Position numbers and translations under genes: made by a program. The notes below the pieces were generated by a model. The model saw only the letters and a program-made list of their open reading frames with translations. It was not told the DNA's origin and searched no databases. A stretch of DNA of 5,261 nucleotides from Saprospiraceae bacterium. Its GTDB lineage: Bacteria; Bacteroidota; Bacteroidia; Chitinophagales; Saprospiraceae. Shown piece by piece: positions 1-5,083 of this stretch; position 1 is the first letter of the stretch; each line of letters begins with the position of its first letter. Location of the stretch: NCBI GenBank assembly GCA_023299965.1, contig JALZVN010000158.1, positions 1-5,261 on the forward strand, read 5' to 3'.

Positions 1-198
1 GATATGGTCGATAAGATGAATCGACTTGAAAATATCAAGCTAAAACCAGATACAGATTATTCTGGATTTGATTCTCTCTCTGCAGAAGCTAGAGAAAAGC
101 TAAATGCTATCCAACCAAGAACTTTAGGACAAGCGAGTAGAATAAGTGGAGTGTCGCCATCAGACGTATCGGTATTGATGGTATATATGGGTAGATGA
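1..198 (+). CDS. mnmG: MnmG (GidA) tRNA uridine-34 modification enzyme, C-terminal end only
   Basis: This is the last 65 codons of a gene whose start lies left of the window; it ends at TGA 196-198. The tail reads LSAEAREKLN, then QPRTLGQASRISGVSPSDVS and VLMVYMGR. The block with GQASRISGVSP is the hallmark of the MnmG C-terminal helical domain; E. coli MnmG has a nearly identical GQASRISGVTP segment. From knowledge of the family, MnmG is the FAD-dependent partner of the GTPase MnmE. Together they install the (carboxymethyl)aminomethyl group at C5 of the wobble uridine in certain tRNAs, in the cytoplasm, and this C-terminal domain is the part that contacts MnmE. Ending at GR, without the extra basic tail of the E. 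coli protein, is usual in Bacteroidota. The FAD-binding part cannot be judged because it is outside the window. The next gene is convergent, so mnmG is the last gene of its unit. Confidence 0.95.
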   Translation, partial: DMVDKMNRLENIKLKPDTDYSGFDSLSAEAREKLNAIQPRTLGQASRISGVSPSDVSVLMVYMGR

Positions 199-211
199 TT
201 GACTTTGGTTT

Positions 212-292
212 GGGGCTGCCCATCGATGTACCATCGAGGTCGGGTCATCCGTTCATACCGACGAAAAGTCGATACCACTACTACCCCTCATC
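212..292 (+). ncRNA. Compact structured element, possible Bacteroidota intergenic RNA or repeat
   Basis: Seen directly: GGGG (212-215) can pair with CCCC (284-287), enclosing two arms. In the first arm, CCC (219-221) can pair with GGG (242-244), around an inner hairpin of TCGATG (223-228) with CATCGA (232-237) and a 3-base loop. The second arm is CGAC (259-262) with GTCG (268-271) around a GAAAA loop. Single-stranded patches such as GGTCGGGTCATCCG (238-251) and ACTACTACCCCTCATCC (277-293) look like conserved sequence. From memory, a closely similar pattern (GGGC...GGTCGGGCTATCCG...CACTGCTATCCCTAACGC) recurs between genes of many Bacteroidota. I cannot name the family with certainty; the Rfam Flavo-1 motif is one candidate to test, and a non-autonomous repeat is another. 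It begins 14 bases after the mnmG stop, in the sense orientation, so it may be its 3' UTR. It is not a tRNA. Confidence 0.5.
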
Positions 293-304
293 CATTCTAG
301 GCTC

Positions 305-318
305 CCTGCAAAAGCAGG
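305..318. repeat. Small C/G-rich hairpin CCTGC-AAAA-GCAGG
   Basis: CCTGC (305-309) pairs perfectly with GCAGG (314-318) around an AAAA loop. It sits 13 bases after the structured element and could be a further arm of it. No U-tract follows on either strand, so it is not a classic intrinsic terminator. Its orientation and function are unknown. Confidence 0.35.
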
Positions 319-504
319 ATCGCGCGGGTGATTTTCGATACTGTGTTTTTTAGTAAAAGGAATTTTTAAAGACGATGATGCGGTATGAAATGCTAAAAAA
401 GGGACTAGTATGTGGTGGAAAGATACGACTGCGATATAGCGCAATGACACTCAAGTATCTTGTATAGAACTGATAGAGCGTCCTGCAAAAATCATCGAAC
501 CGTC

Positions 505-1308
505 CTAAGGAATTAAAGGCACGATTTCGTCTGCATAGAAGTCCGGACCCAAAACGGTAAATCTCCTATTGTTTGAGCAGTCTTGAGCTTGAAAGTTGTT
601 GTTCACAGCACTTAATCGATCAAAGCTAGATTCTCGACTAATAGCCCATTGAGAGTCTGTTGCAAGGATAGGTAAGAAAGCATTGATCCCATCCGTTCTG
701 AAAGTAGAACTTTTACAAATCAAGTCCATCGCAAGTCCATCCACTTCGGCGACTGCTGCAGGATTAAATGTGAGATCTTCATGAATATCTATGCCTATTT
801 GCAATGCCATTTCTGGGTCAGCATTTGCTATGAGATCTTCTAGCACGATGCTATTTTCTATATTAGAAAGAAGATTGTCTAGGTATACCTCTCTTGAGTT
901 GATCAGCGAATTTTCAAAACAGAACAGATAAAACAATTCGTACTCTTGACGAAAAGTCTTCAGCATGCCAGTAGAAATGAAGTGATGACCTCCAGGCAAA
1001 GTAAACGCAGTCTGGTTTTCATCTTCTATTATAGCTATATTCCAATTTCGAGATTTTGTCCAGCCATCTCCTCTGATGATAGTGAAAGACTGTGCATGCA
1101 GGTTCTCTACAAATTCGTATAAGGCTATGTTTTCTTCTCTAGCAAGGATGTTGAAAGGGGTGTTGTCGCTAACTAAAGCTCTCCAAATTTGGTCACCAAG
1201 GACTTCTTGTTCAATCTTGAGAAATTGCTCACTACCAACTACGGAGTCGTTTACGCGATTATTACAAGACATTAGAAAGGCTAAAGTCACTAGACAAAGC
1301 AGTGGCAT
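505..1308 (-). CDS. Lipoprotein of M48 metallopeptidase fold lacking zinc ligands (probable pseudopeptidase)
   Basis: A 267-residue protein with a lipoprotein signal peptide: a hydrophobic stretch, then LMSC with Cys15 as the acylated residue, so it should be membrane-anchored in the cell envelope. Residues 88-118 (NWNIAII, then TAFTLPGGHHFISTGML) match the segment before the active site of M48 peptidases, typically NAFxLPGGxIxVxxGLL. The next segment aligns without gaps to ELAAVLGHEIAH as ELFYLFCFENSL (124-135). HExxH is therefore replaced by F131-E132-N133-S134-L135: the Glu remains but both zinc-binding His are gone. A second family landmark, ExEAD, appears as VAEVDGLAMDLI (186-197), with Val where the third ligand is expected. 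The frame is intact and the flanking motifs are kept, so this looks like a catalytically dead homologue rather than a decaying gene. Its substrate or partner is unknown. It lies 181 bases downstream of the acyl-CoA synthetase gene on the same strand and ends at TAG 505-507. The ATG at 1308 has a poor leader. Confidence 0.8.
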   Translation of the reverse strand: MPLLCLVTLAFLMSCNNRVNDSVVGSEQFLKIEQEVLGDQIWRALVSDNTPFNILAREENIALYEFVENLHAQSFTIIRGDGWTKSRNWNIAIIEDENQTAFTLPGGHHFISTGMLKTFRQEYELFYLFCFENSLINSREVYLDNLLSNIENSIVLEDLIANADPEMALQIGIDIHEDLTFNPAAVAEVDGLAMDLICKSSTFRTDGINAFLPILATDSQWAISRESSFDRLSAVNNNFQAQDCSNNRRFTVLGPDFYADEIVPLIP

Positions 1309-1468
1309 CAGGGCTAAACTACGCCAGGAAGGTTGCGATATGTTTGTGTTTGAGCGAATAGTATTCTATCTATTTAACCAAATCAATAAGCTAAAGTAAA
1401 AAAGGTAGGCAAACTTTAACTCATAATTATAAAACCATTTAATCGATGAAATAGTTCGTTATGCTCAT

Positions 1469-1487
1469 CCAAAATAGCAGTATTTGG
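1469..1487 (-). terminator. Weak hairpin just after the acyl-CoA synthetase stop codon
   Basis: On the minus strand the stop codon at 1492-1490 is followed after two bases by CCAAATA, a CTGC loop and TATTTTGG, which pair with one bulged base. No U-tract follows, so this is only a weak candidate for transcript end or 3' protection. The rest of 1309-1489 shows nothing I can name; the upstream sequence of the lipoprotein gene must lie within it. Confidence 0.2.
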
Positions 1488-1489
1488 TG

Positions 1490-3310
1490 TTAAGCATATA
1501 TTTTAGCTATATCATTCTGATATTTCTTGGTTATGACACGTCTTTTCAACTTAAGTGTTGGAGTAAGCTCTGCATCACTCCCATCTTCTTTATTTGGATC
1601 CCATGTAGTGGCCAGAAGAGCAAATTTCTTGATTTGCTCAATATGACTAAAATCGGGATTAGCTTTGTCAATTATTTCCTGATACTTACTGATGACATGT
1701 TTAGATTGGATGACTTCATCAAAACTAGTCCATGGAATGCTGCAATCCTTACAGAAATTCTTTAATGCATCTGGTGATGGAACGATCAAGGCAGATACAA
1801 ATTTTTGCTTGTCACCCACGACCATTACTTGTTCTACTAAGAAGTCTTCTTTGAGCTTACTTTCTATAGGTGCTGGTGCTACATATTTTCCACCAGATGT
1901 TTTAAGCAATTCTTTTTTACGGTCAGTAATTTTTAGATGATTATGTCCATTTGTATCCGTGACAAATTTTCCAATATCTCCTGTACAAAACCATGTTTTG
2001 CCATCGATTTCCTTCATTACCTCTGCTGTCTTCTCCGGCTTATTGTAGTAGCCCATCATGATGTTTTTACCACGAGCCAATATTTCTCCTTCGCCTTCAA
2101 GATATTCTCCCTCAGAAGCATCTATTAGAATTTCAACTCCTTTCAGGGCTGGTCCGACAGTTCCTATTTTGGATTGATTATTTATAAAGCGTCCCATAGT
2201 CAGCCCCGGGGAGGTTTCTGTCAGTCCATAGCCTTCTCTTACCGGAATACCTGCTCCAGAAAACACCCTTAGCATTTTAGCAGGGCAAGGTGCGGCACCT
2301 GTAAGAATACCTTCTACATTTCCACCAAGTGCTTCTCTCCATTTTGAGAAAATCAATTTGTCAGCAATACTTCTCTTTATGCCTGATAACCCTCCGTAGG
2401 TATCGTTGTATTCATAGTCGTCGGTCATGCCAAGCGCCCAGAAAAAGAGCTTCTTTTTTGCACCTTCTAGTTCAAGACCTTTGTTGTATATTTTTTCATA
2501 TACCTTTTCCAGTAGCCTGGGGACAGTAGTGAAGAAGTGAGGCTTTATTTTTCTTAGATCTCCATCCTCTCCTCCTAGATTGTCTGTGCCTGTAAATACA
2601 ATGGAGATGCCGAGGTATATATAGGTAAGTGCTGCTGTGCGCTCAAAAATATGGCAAATGGGCAAAAAGCTTAAAGCAGTTTTCCCGCTCGCAATGGGCA
2701 ATATTTCTTTTACGCCAAAAGCATTGTTTACGATATTGGAGTGAGATAGCATTACTCCTTTCGGGTTTCCGGTTGTGCCGGAGGTATAAATTATAGTAGC
2801 AAGTTCGTCTGATTTGATGGAATCTGCTATTTCCTTTACTTTATCTGCCCCTTCATCAGTCCATATTTCTTCCCAGTAAGGACGACCGTCTTGCTTATCA
2901 AATGTATAGGTCTTTATGTAGGTGCTTATTTGAGGAGCTGCGGTTTCTACCTTATCATAAAGATCATTGTCCCCCACAAAAGCATAACTAATTCCGGCAT
3001 CATTAAAAATGTATTCATATTCTTTAGAGCTAATGGTTGGATAGATAGGAACCACAATGCCTCCAATCTGCTGGATGGCTAAATCCATGATTAGCCATTC
3101 TGGTCTGTTCTTGTATGCTATTAAACCAATCTTCTCATTCCTTTTAATGCCTAGGCTGAGCAGTCCTCTGCTACACTTTTGTACAGCATCATATACTTCT
3201 TGAGTGCTATAGTAAGTCCATTTTCCTTGATGATGATGCCCTATAGATTTTTCAAGCGGGCTATTCTGAAGTTGGTATGATATGAAGTCAAATATTCGAG
3301 TGGGTTCCAT
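1490..3310 (-). CDS. fadD: Long-chain acyl-CoA synthetase (AMP-forming fatty acid-CoA ligase)
   Basis: A complete 606-residue member of the ANL adenylate-forming superfamily, of the FAA1/FadD15-like type (COG1022). It converts a long-chain fatty acid, ATP and CoA to acyl-CoA, AMP and pyrophosphate, feeding beta-oxidation or lipid synthesis. Motifs seen in order: LPICHIFER with the active-site-region His (214-224 area, H220); the P-loop IIYTSGTTGNPKG (173-185); REGYGLTET (358-366); WFCTGD with D445; ITDRKKELLKTSGGKYVAP (461-479), the hinge; and the C-terminal PTLKLKRR (584-591), where K587 is the likely adenylation lysine. There is no signal peptide or membrane segment, so it is probably cytosolic or peripheral at the membrane. 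The length is normal for the family and no key residue is missing. The ATG at 3310 has an A-rich leader (TTAAAACAAA), usual in Bacteroidota, and the N-terminus aligns well from there. The 265-base leader region contains two inverted repeats that could be regulatory. The symbol fadD is used for the enzyme class; orthology to E. coli FadD is not implied. Confidence 0.96.
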   Translation of the reverse strand: MEPTRIFDFISYQLQNSPLEKSIGHHHQGKWTYYSTQEVYDAVQKCSRGLLSLGIKRNEKIGLIAYKNRPEWLIMDLAIQQIGGIVVPIYPTISSKEYEYIFNDAGISYAFVGDNDLYDKVETAAPQISTYIKTYTFDKQDGRPYWEEIWTDEGADKVKEIADSIKSDELATIIYTSGTTGNPKGVMLSHSNIVNNAFGVKEILPIASGKTALSFLPICHIFERTAALTYIYLGISIVFTGTDNLGGEDGDLRKIKPHFFTTVPRLLEKVYEKIYNKGLELEGAKKKLFFWALGMTDDYEYNDTYGGLSGIKRSIADKLIFSKWREALGGNVEGILTGAAPCPAKMLRVFSGAGIPVREGYGLTETSPGLTMGRFINNQSKIGTVGPALKGVEILIDASEGEYLEGEGEILARGKNIMMGYYNKPEKTAEVMKEIDGKTWFCTGDIGKFVTDTNGHNHLKITDRKKELLKTSGGKYVAPAPIESKLKEDFLVEQVMVVGDKQKFVSALIVPSPDALKNFCKDCSIPWTSFDEVIQSKHVISKYQEIIDKANPDFSHIEQIKKFALLATTWDPNKEDGSDAELTPTLKLKRRVITKKYQNDIAKIYA

Positions 3311-3363
3311 TTTGTTTTAATGTTTTAAAGTAAACAATCAAGAGGGCGTTAGGAGCTAGATTG

Positions 3364-3391
3364 CAGTCATTAAGCCTTAGCTAAATGACTG
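3364..3391. promoter_or_regulatory. Inverted repeat CAGTCATT...AATGACTG in the acyl-CoA synthetase leader
   Basis: CAGTCATT (3364-3371) pairs perfectly with AATGACTG (3384-3391). Inside, after an A/A mismatch, AGC (3373-3375) pairs with GCT (3380-3382) around CTTA. Outside, after another mismatch, TT (3361-3362) faces AA (3393-3394). It lies 54 bases upstream of the acyl-CoA synthetase start. No U-tract follows on either strand, so it is not a terminator. It could be a repressor operator, for example for a TetR-type fatty acid regulator, or an mRNA leader hairpin; the choice is inference only. Confidence 0.45.
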
Positions 3392-3424
3392 AAAGGTAAC
3401 ACTGTAGGCCAAAGATTAAATGTA

Positions 3425-3447
3425 TAGAAATTCTGGAAGAATTTCTA
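3425..3447. promoter_or_regulatory. Perfect 9-bp inverted repeat TAGAAATTC / GAATTTCTA
   Basis: TAGAAATTC (3425-3433) and GAATTTCTA (3439-3447) are exact reverse complements with a 5-base spacer. The total of 23 bases with near-two-fold symmetry suits a dimeric repressor site. It lies 114 bases upstream of the acyl-CoA synthetase start. A TTTT follows on the plus strand, but the stem has only two G/C pairs, so a terminator reading is weak. I could not place a convincing Bacteroidota promoter (TTTG about 19 bases before TAnnTTTG) next to it. Confidence 0.4.
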
Positions 3448-3507
3448 TTTTAACCAATGAAAGGGCTTGGTAAAGTGTCTAAAATATCAATTATTTGTAA
3501 AGTAAAT

Positions 3508-3546
3508 AAAAAAACCCACAAGATCGGGTATTTGATCATGTGGGTT
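3508..3546 (-). terminator. Intrinsic terminator of the TPR protein gene
   Basis: On the minus strand AACCCACA (3546-3539) pairs with TGTGGGTT (3520-3513). After an A/A mismatch, GATC pairs with GATC (3537-3534 with 3525-3522) around an 8-base loop. A run of seven T (3514-3508, partly overlapping the stem) follows, then more A/T. The hairpin starts 29 bases after the stop codon of the TPR gene. There is no T-run on the plus strand, so it acts in one direction. It separates the TPR gene from the acyl-CoA synthetase gene. Confidence 0.87.
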
Positions 3547-3575
3547 GATATTATGTAATTCAATTGCTCTTTTGA

Positions 3576-4595
3576 CTAGTCCTTTACTTGCAGCAACTCA
3601 CTTGCTTTTTTTGAGCCCAGCTGCGCAGCTTCTTTCCAGTCTTTTTTATATCCAGATTTTCCTATTTGCTTTCTCGCTATCCCGCGATACAAAAGAAAAT
3701 CAGGGTCTATTTCGGTATTCTTTTTTTCAAGATCTTCAACAGATTTATTGAAGATTTCCAAAGCTTGTTGAGAGTCCCCGACTTCTAGAAGCATTTTGCC
3801 ATAGTTGAAAGTGGCCCATCCATTGTGCTTGTAGTTCGGATCATCTTCATTAAAGTGACGGTTGCAGAAGGCTTTTAAGTCACCAAGGGTTTCAGCATGT
3901 TGCTTCAGCTCCATATGGCAAAGTACTCTCATTCTTCTAGCTTGCCAGTATATAGGCATTAGAGGTATTGAGTTTTTTACACCGCTAGTAAGGTGAATCA
4001 AAGCACTATTGTAGTCCTTTTCAATCATCTTGATTTTTGCAAGACCTACATATGGTTCAGGAATGTTTGGATTGATAGCAGAACTCTTATTGAAGTCAGT
4101 CTCTGCACCCTCAAAATCCTCTAATTGCAATTTTACATAGCCTCTCTTTTCGTATGCATAGGCATGTCTTTCATATTTGGCGATGGCTTTATCAAAAGAA
4201 GAGATGGCCTCTTTTTCCTTTCCTTCCGTTAGTTGAGTTCTTCCTCTCAAGAAAGCTTGAACGGCAACTTTATCGCATTTTGGTTCTATGGTTGAGGATC
4301 TTTGGATCACTCCATCTTGTACCATCCATACTTTGATTCTACCTGCCAAGGCAAATTGAGCCAAGTATTCCAATGAGTCGAGAGTGTTTTTCCAGATCTT
4401 ATTTGTACTAGTAGTTACCGTCCGAGGTATCCGGACCATAAAGTCTTCCGGGACAAAAGCTACTTCATAATCTACAAACAGATCAGCTTTATAGTAATTC
4501 TCAACCCTGTGTTCAAACATCTTGAACACTTTATCATAAGTTTTCTGACTTCCAAATTCTAGAGATCCAGAAACAATTGTTTTAAATTCTTCCAT
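3576..4595 (-). CDS. Cytoplasmic tetratricopeptide-repeat protein with a conserved-looking N-terminal domain
   Basis: A 339-residue protein without signal peptide or membrane segments, so cytoplasmic. Residues 1-110 form a non-repeat domain (MEEFKTIVSGSLEFG, then IWKNTLDSLEYLAQFALAG at 67-85) that I do not recognise as a named fold. TPR units follow at about 111-144 (G118, A130, F134, A137), 145-178 (G152, A164, F168, P176), 179-212, 215-248 and 259-292 (G266, A278, F282). A last helix pair at 298-335 ends in DWKEAAQLGSKKA, a SEL1-like style. TPR arrays bind peptides or proteins, so a scaffold or adaptor role is likely but no partner is shown. From memory, proteins of this whole layout occur across Cytophagales as unnamed TPR proteins. 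The ATG at 4595 is the first after an in-frame stop (TAG at 4607-4605) and has A at -3 and -6. The gene has its own terminator and a 488-base upstream gap, so it is probably transcribed alone. Confidence 0.9.
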   Translation of the reverse strand: MEEFKTIVSGSLEFGSQKTYDKVFKMFEHRVENYYKADLFVDYEVAFVPEDFMVRIPRTVTTSTNKIWKNTLDSLEYLAQFALAGRIKVWMVQDGVIQRSSTIEPKCDKVAVQAFLRGRTQLTEGKEKEAISSFDKAIAKYERHAYAYEKRGYVKLQLEDFEGAETDFNKSSAINPNIPEPYVGLAKIKMIEKDYNSALIHLTSGVKNSIPLMPIYWQARRMRVLCHMELKQHAETLGDLKAFCNRHFNEDDPNYKHNGWATFNYGKMLLEVGDSQQALEIFNKSVEDLEKKNTEIDPDFLLYRGIARKQIGKSGYKKDWKEAAQLGSKKASELLQVKD

Positions 4596-4889
4596 ATTGC
4601 TTAACTATAAGGGGCTGTCTTTTTCGTCGCAGATGCCCGATTACTTTGCAACTAACGTTCAGCTAATTACATTTAAAAGTGTTCCTATTGATACGGGAGT
4701 GTGAGAAAACCTATAAACAAACGAATTGTCAAGATGAATTCTTGTGTGATATTTGGGACTGTAATGAGTTTTTTCGCTTTACTACTACGTACAAATTTGG
4801 ATAAAATTCCCCATTATTCCTAATTAATTTGGCTTAAAACAGCAAAAAACACGTGATTTAATGATAGATATTACATTTTAATCATATTT

Positions 4890-4903
4890 ATTAAAATTTT
4901 AAT
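4890..4903. repeat. 14-base A+T palindrome with an extra half-copy
   Basis: ATTAAAATTTTAAT reads the same on both strands. TTTTAAT at 4876-4882 repeats the right half and is complementary to the left half across a 7-base loop. This is either an A/T-rich protein-binding site or upstream promoter element, or chance in a stretch composed almost wholly of A and T. I lean only slightly towards it being meaningful. Confidence 0.3.
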
Positions 4904-4992
4904 GTGTATTTTTCTCCATAAACAAAACTTAATACTGCCAAAGATTCAAAAGTGAAATAAAATATTGTCAGGAAAGGTCTACAGAACCTCTT

Positions 4993-5077
4993 TGTATAAA
5001 GGCTTTCTTGTCACAAGAAGACACCTACGAAATGCAAATCTGACGCTAAACAAAAAATCTGGGGAAGGCTTTATACA
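4993..5077 (-). other. Long-range stem enclosing a hairpin after the radical SAM gene
   Basis: TGTATAAAG (4993-5001) and CTTTATACA (5069-5077) are exact complements, 67 bases apart. One mismatch later, C5003 and G5067 can also pair. Between them, TTCTTG (5005-5010) pairs with CAAGAA (5014-5019) around TCA. On the minus strand the outer arm begins six bases after the TAA of the radical SAM gene, so the structure would form in its 3' UTR. It lacks the U-tract of an intrinsic terminator. It could protect the transcript end or be a small RNA; neither is shown. Confidence 0.35.
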
Positions 5078-5083
5078 TATGTT

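Larger units (their letters stand above)
199..504. other. Convergent intergenic region between mnmG and the M48-like lipoprotein gene
   Basis: No credible gene lies in these 306 bases; open frames here are short and their translations look random. The left half holds a foldable element (212-292) and a C/G-rich hairpin (305-318), described separately. The right half has a weak possible stem, aagatac (420-426) with gtatctt (455-461), across a 28-base loop. There is a six-T run at 346-351 without an adjacent stem. Both flanking genes should terminate here, yet no classic hairpin plus U-tract is visible for either strand. Confidence 0.6.
4596..5083. other. Long A+T-rich intergenic region upstream of the TPR gene
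   Basis: No convincing gene lies in these 488 bases. The core (about 4790-4960) is extremely A+T-rich. It contains a perfect 14-base palindrome, ATTAAAATTTTAAT (4890-4903), and a matching TTTTAAT at 4876-4882 that can pair with its left half. The right end, next to the radical SAM gene, carries a paired structure (4993-5077, listed separately). The TPR promoter must lie here, but I see no clear TTTG/TAnnTTTG pair on the minus strand. A plus-strand frame of 29 codons at 4734-4823 is probably chance. Confidence 0.5.

Noticed and set aside
212..292. tRNA-like stretch: about 80 bases, GGGG/CCCC ends and a GTTCATACC segment
   Set aside because: No anticodon arm, D arm or proper T arm can be drawn; the internal stems are in the wrong places for a cloverleaf.
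57..450. Minus-strand open frames across the mnmG end and the convergent gap
   Set aside because: They overlap the well-supported mnmG tail or the structured element, and their translations show no domain or codon pattern of a real gene.
505..1308. Reading the M48-like gene as a pseudogene because the active site is gone
   Set aside because: The frame is uninterrupted, the lipobox and non-catalytic family motifs are kept, and the changes are substitutions rather than frameshifts.
1076..1399. 107-codon plus-strand frame opposite the lipoprotein gene
   Set aside because: It lies mostly antisense to a gene with lipobox and M48 landmarks; its translation has no recognisable feature.
3364..3447. 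The two leader dyads as terminators
   Set aside because: Neither has a U-tract in the minus direction; only the 3508-3546 hairpin does.
1490..4595. Acyl-CoA synthetase and TPR protein as one operon
   Set aside because: A strong terminator and 265 bases separate them.
4726..4755. Possible Bacteroidota promoter on the plus strand: TTG, 19 bases, GATATTTG
   Set aside because: The -7 element lacks the leading T, and no plus-strand gene follows; the genes to the right are on the minus strand.
4734..4823. 29-codon plus-strand frame with a hydrophobic middle (VIFGTVMSFFALLL)
   Set aside because: It is short, has no clear leader, lies in A/T-rich DNA, and I recognise no such small protein. It could be real only if conserved, which cannot be tested here.
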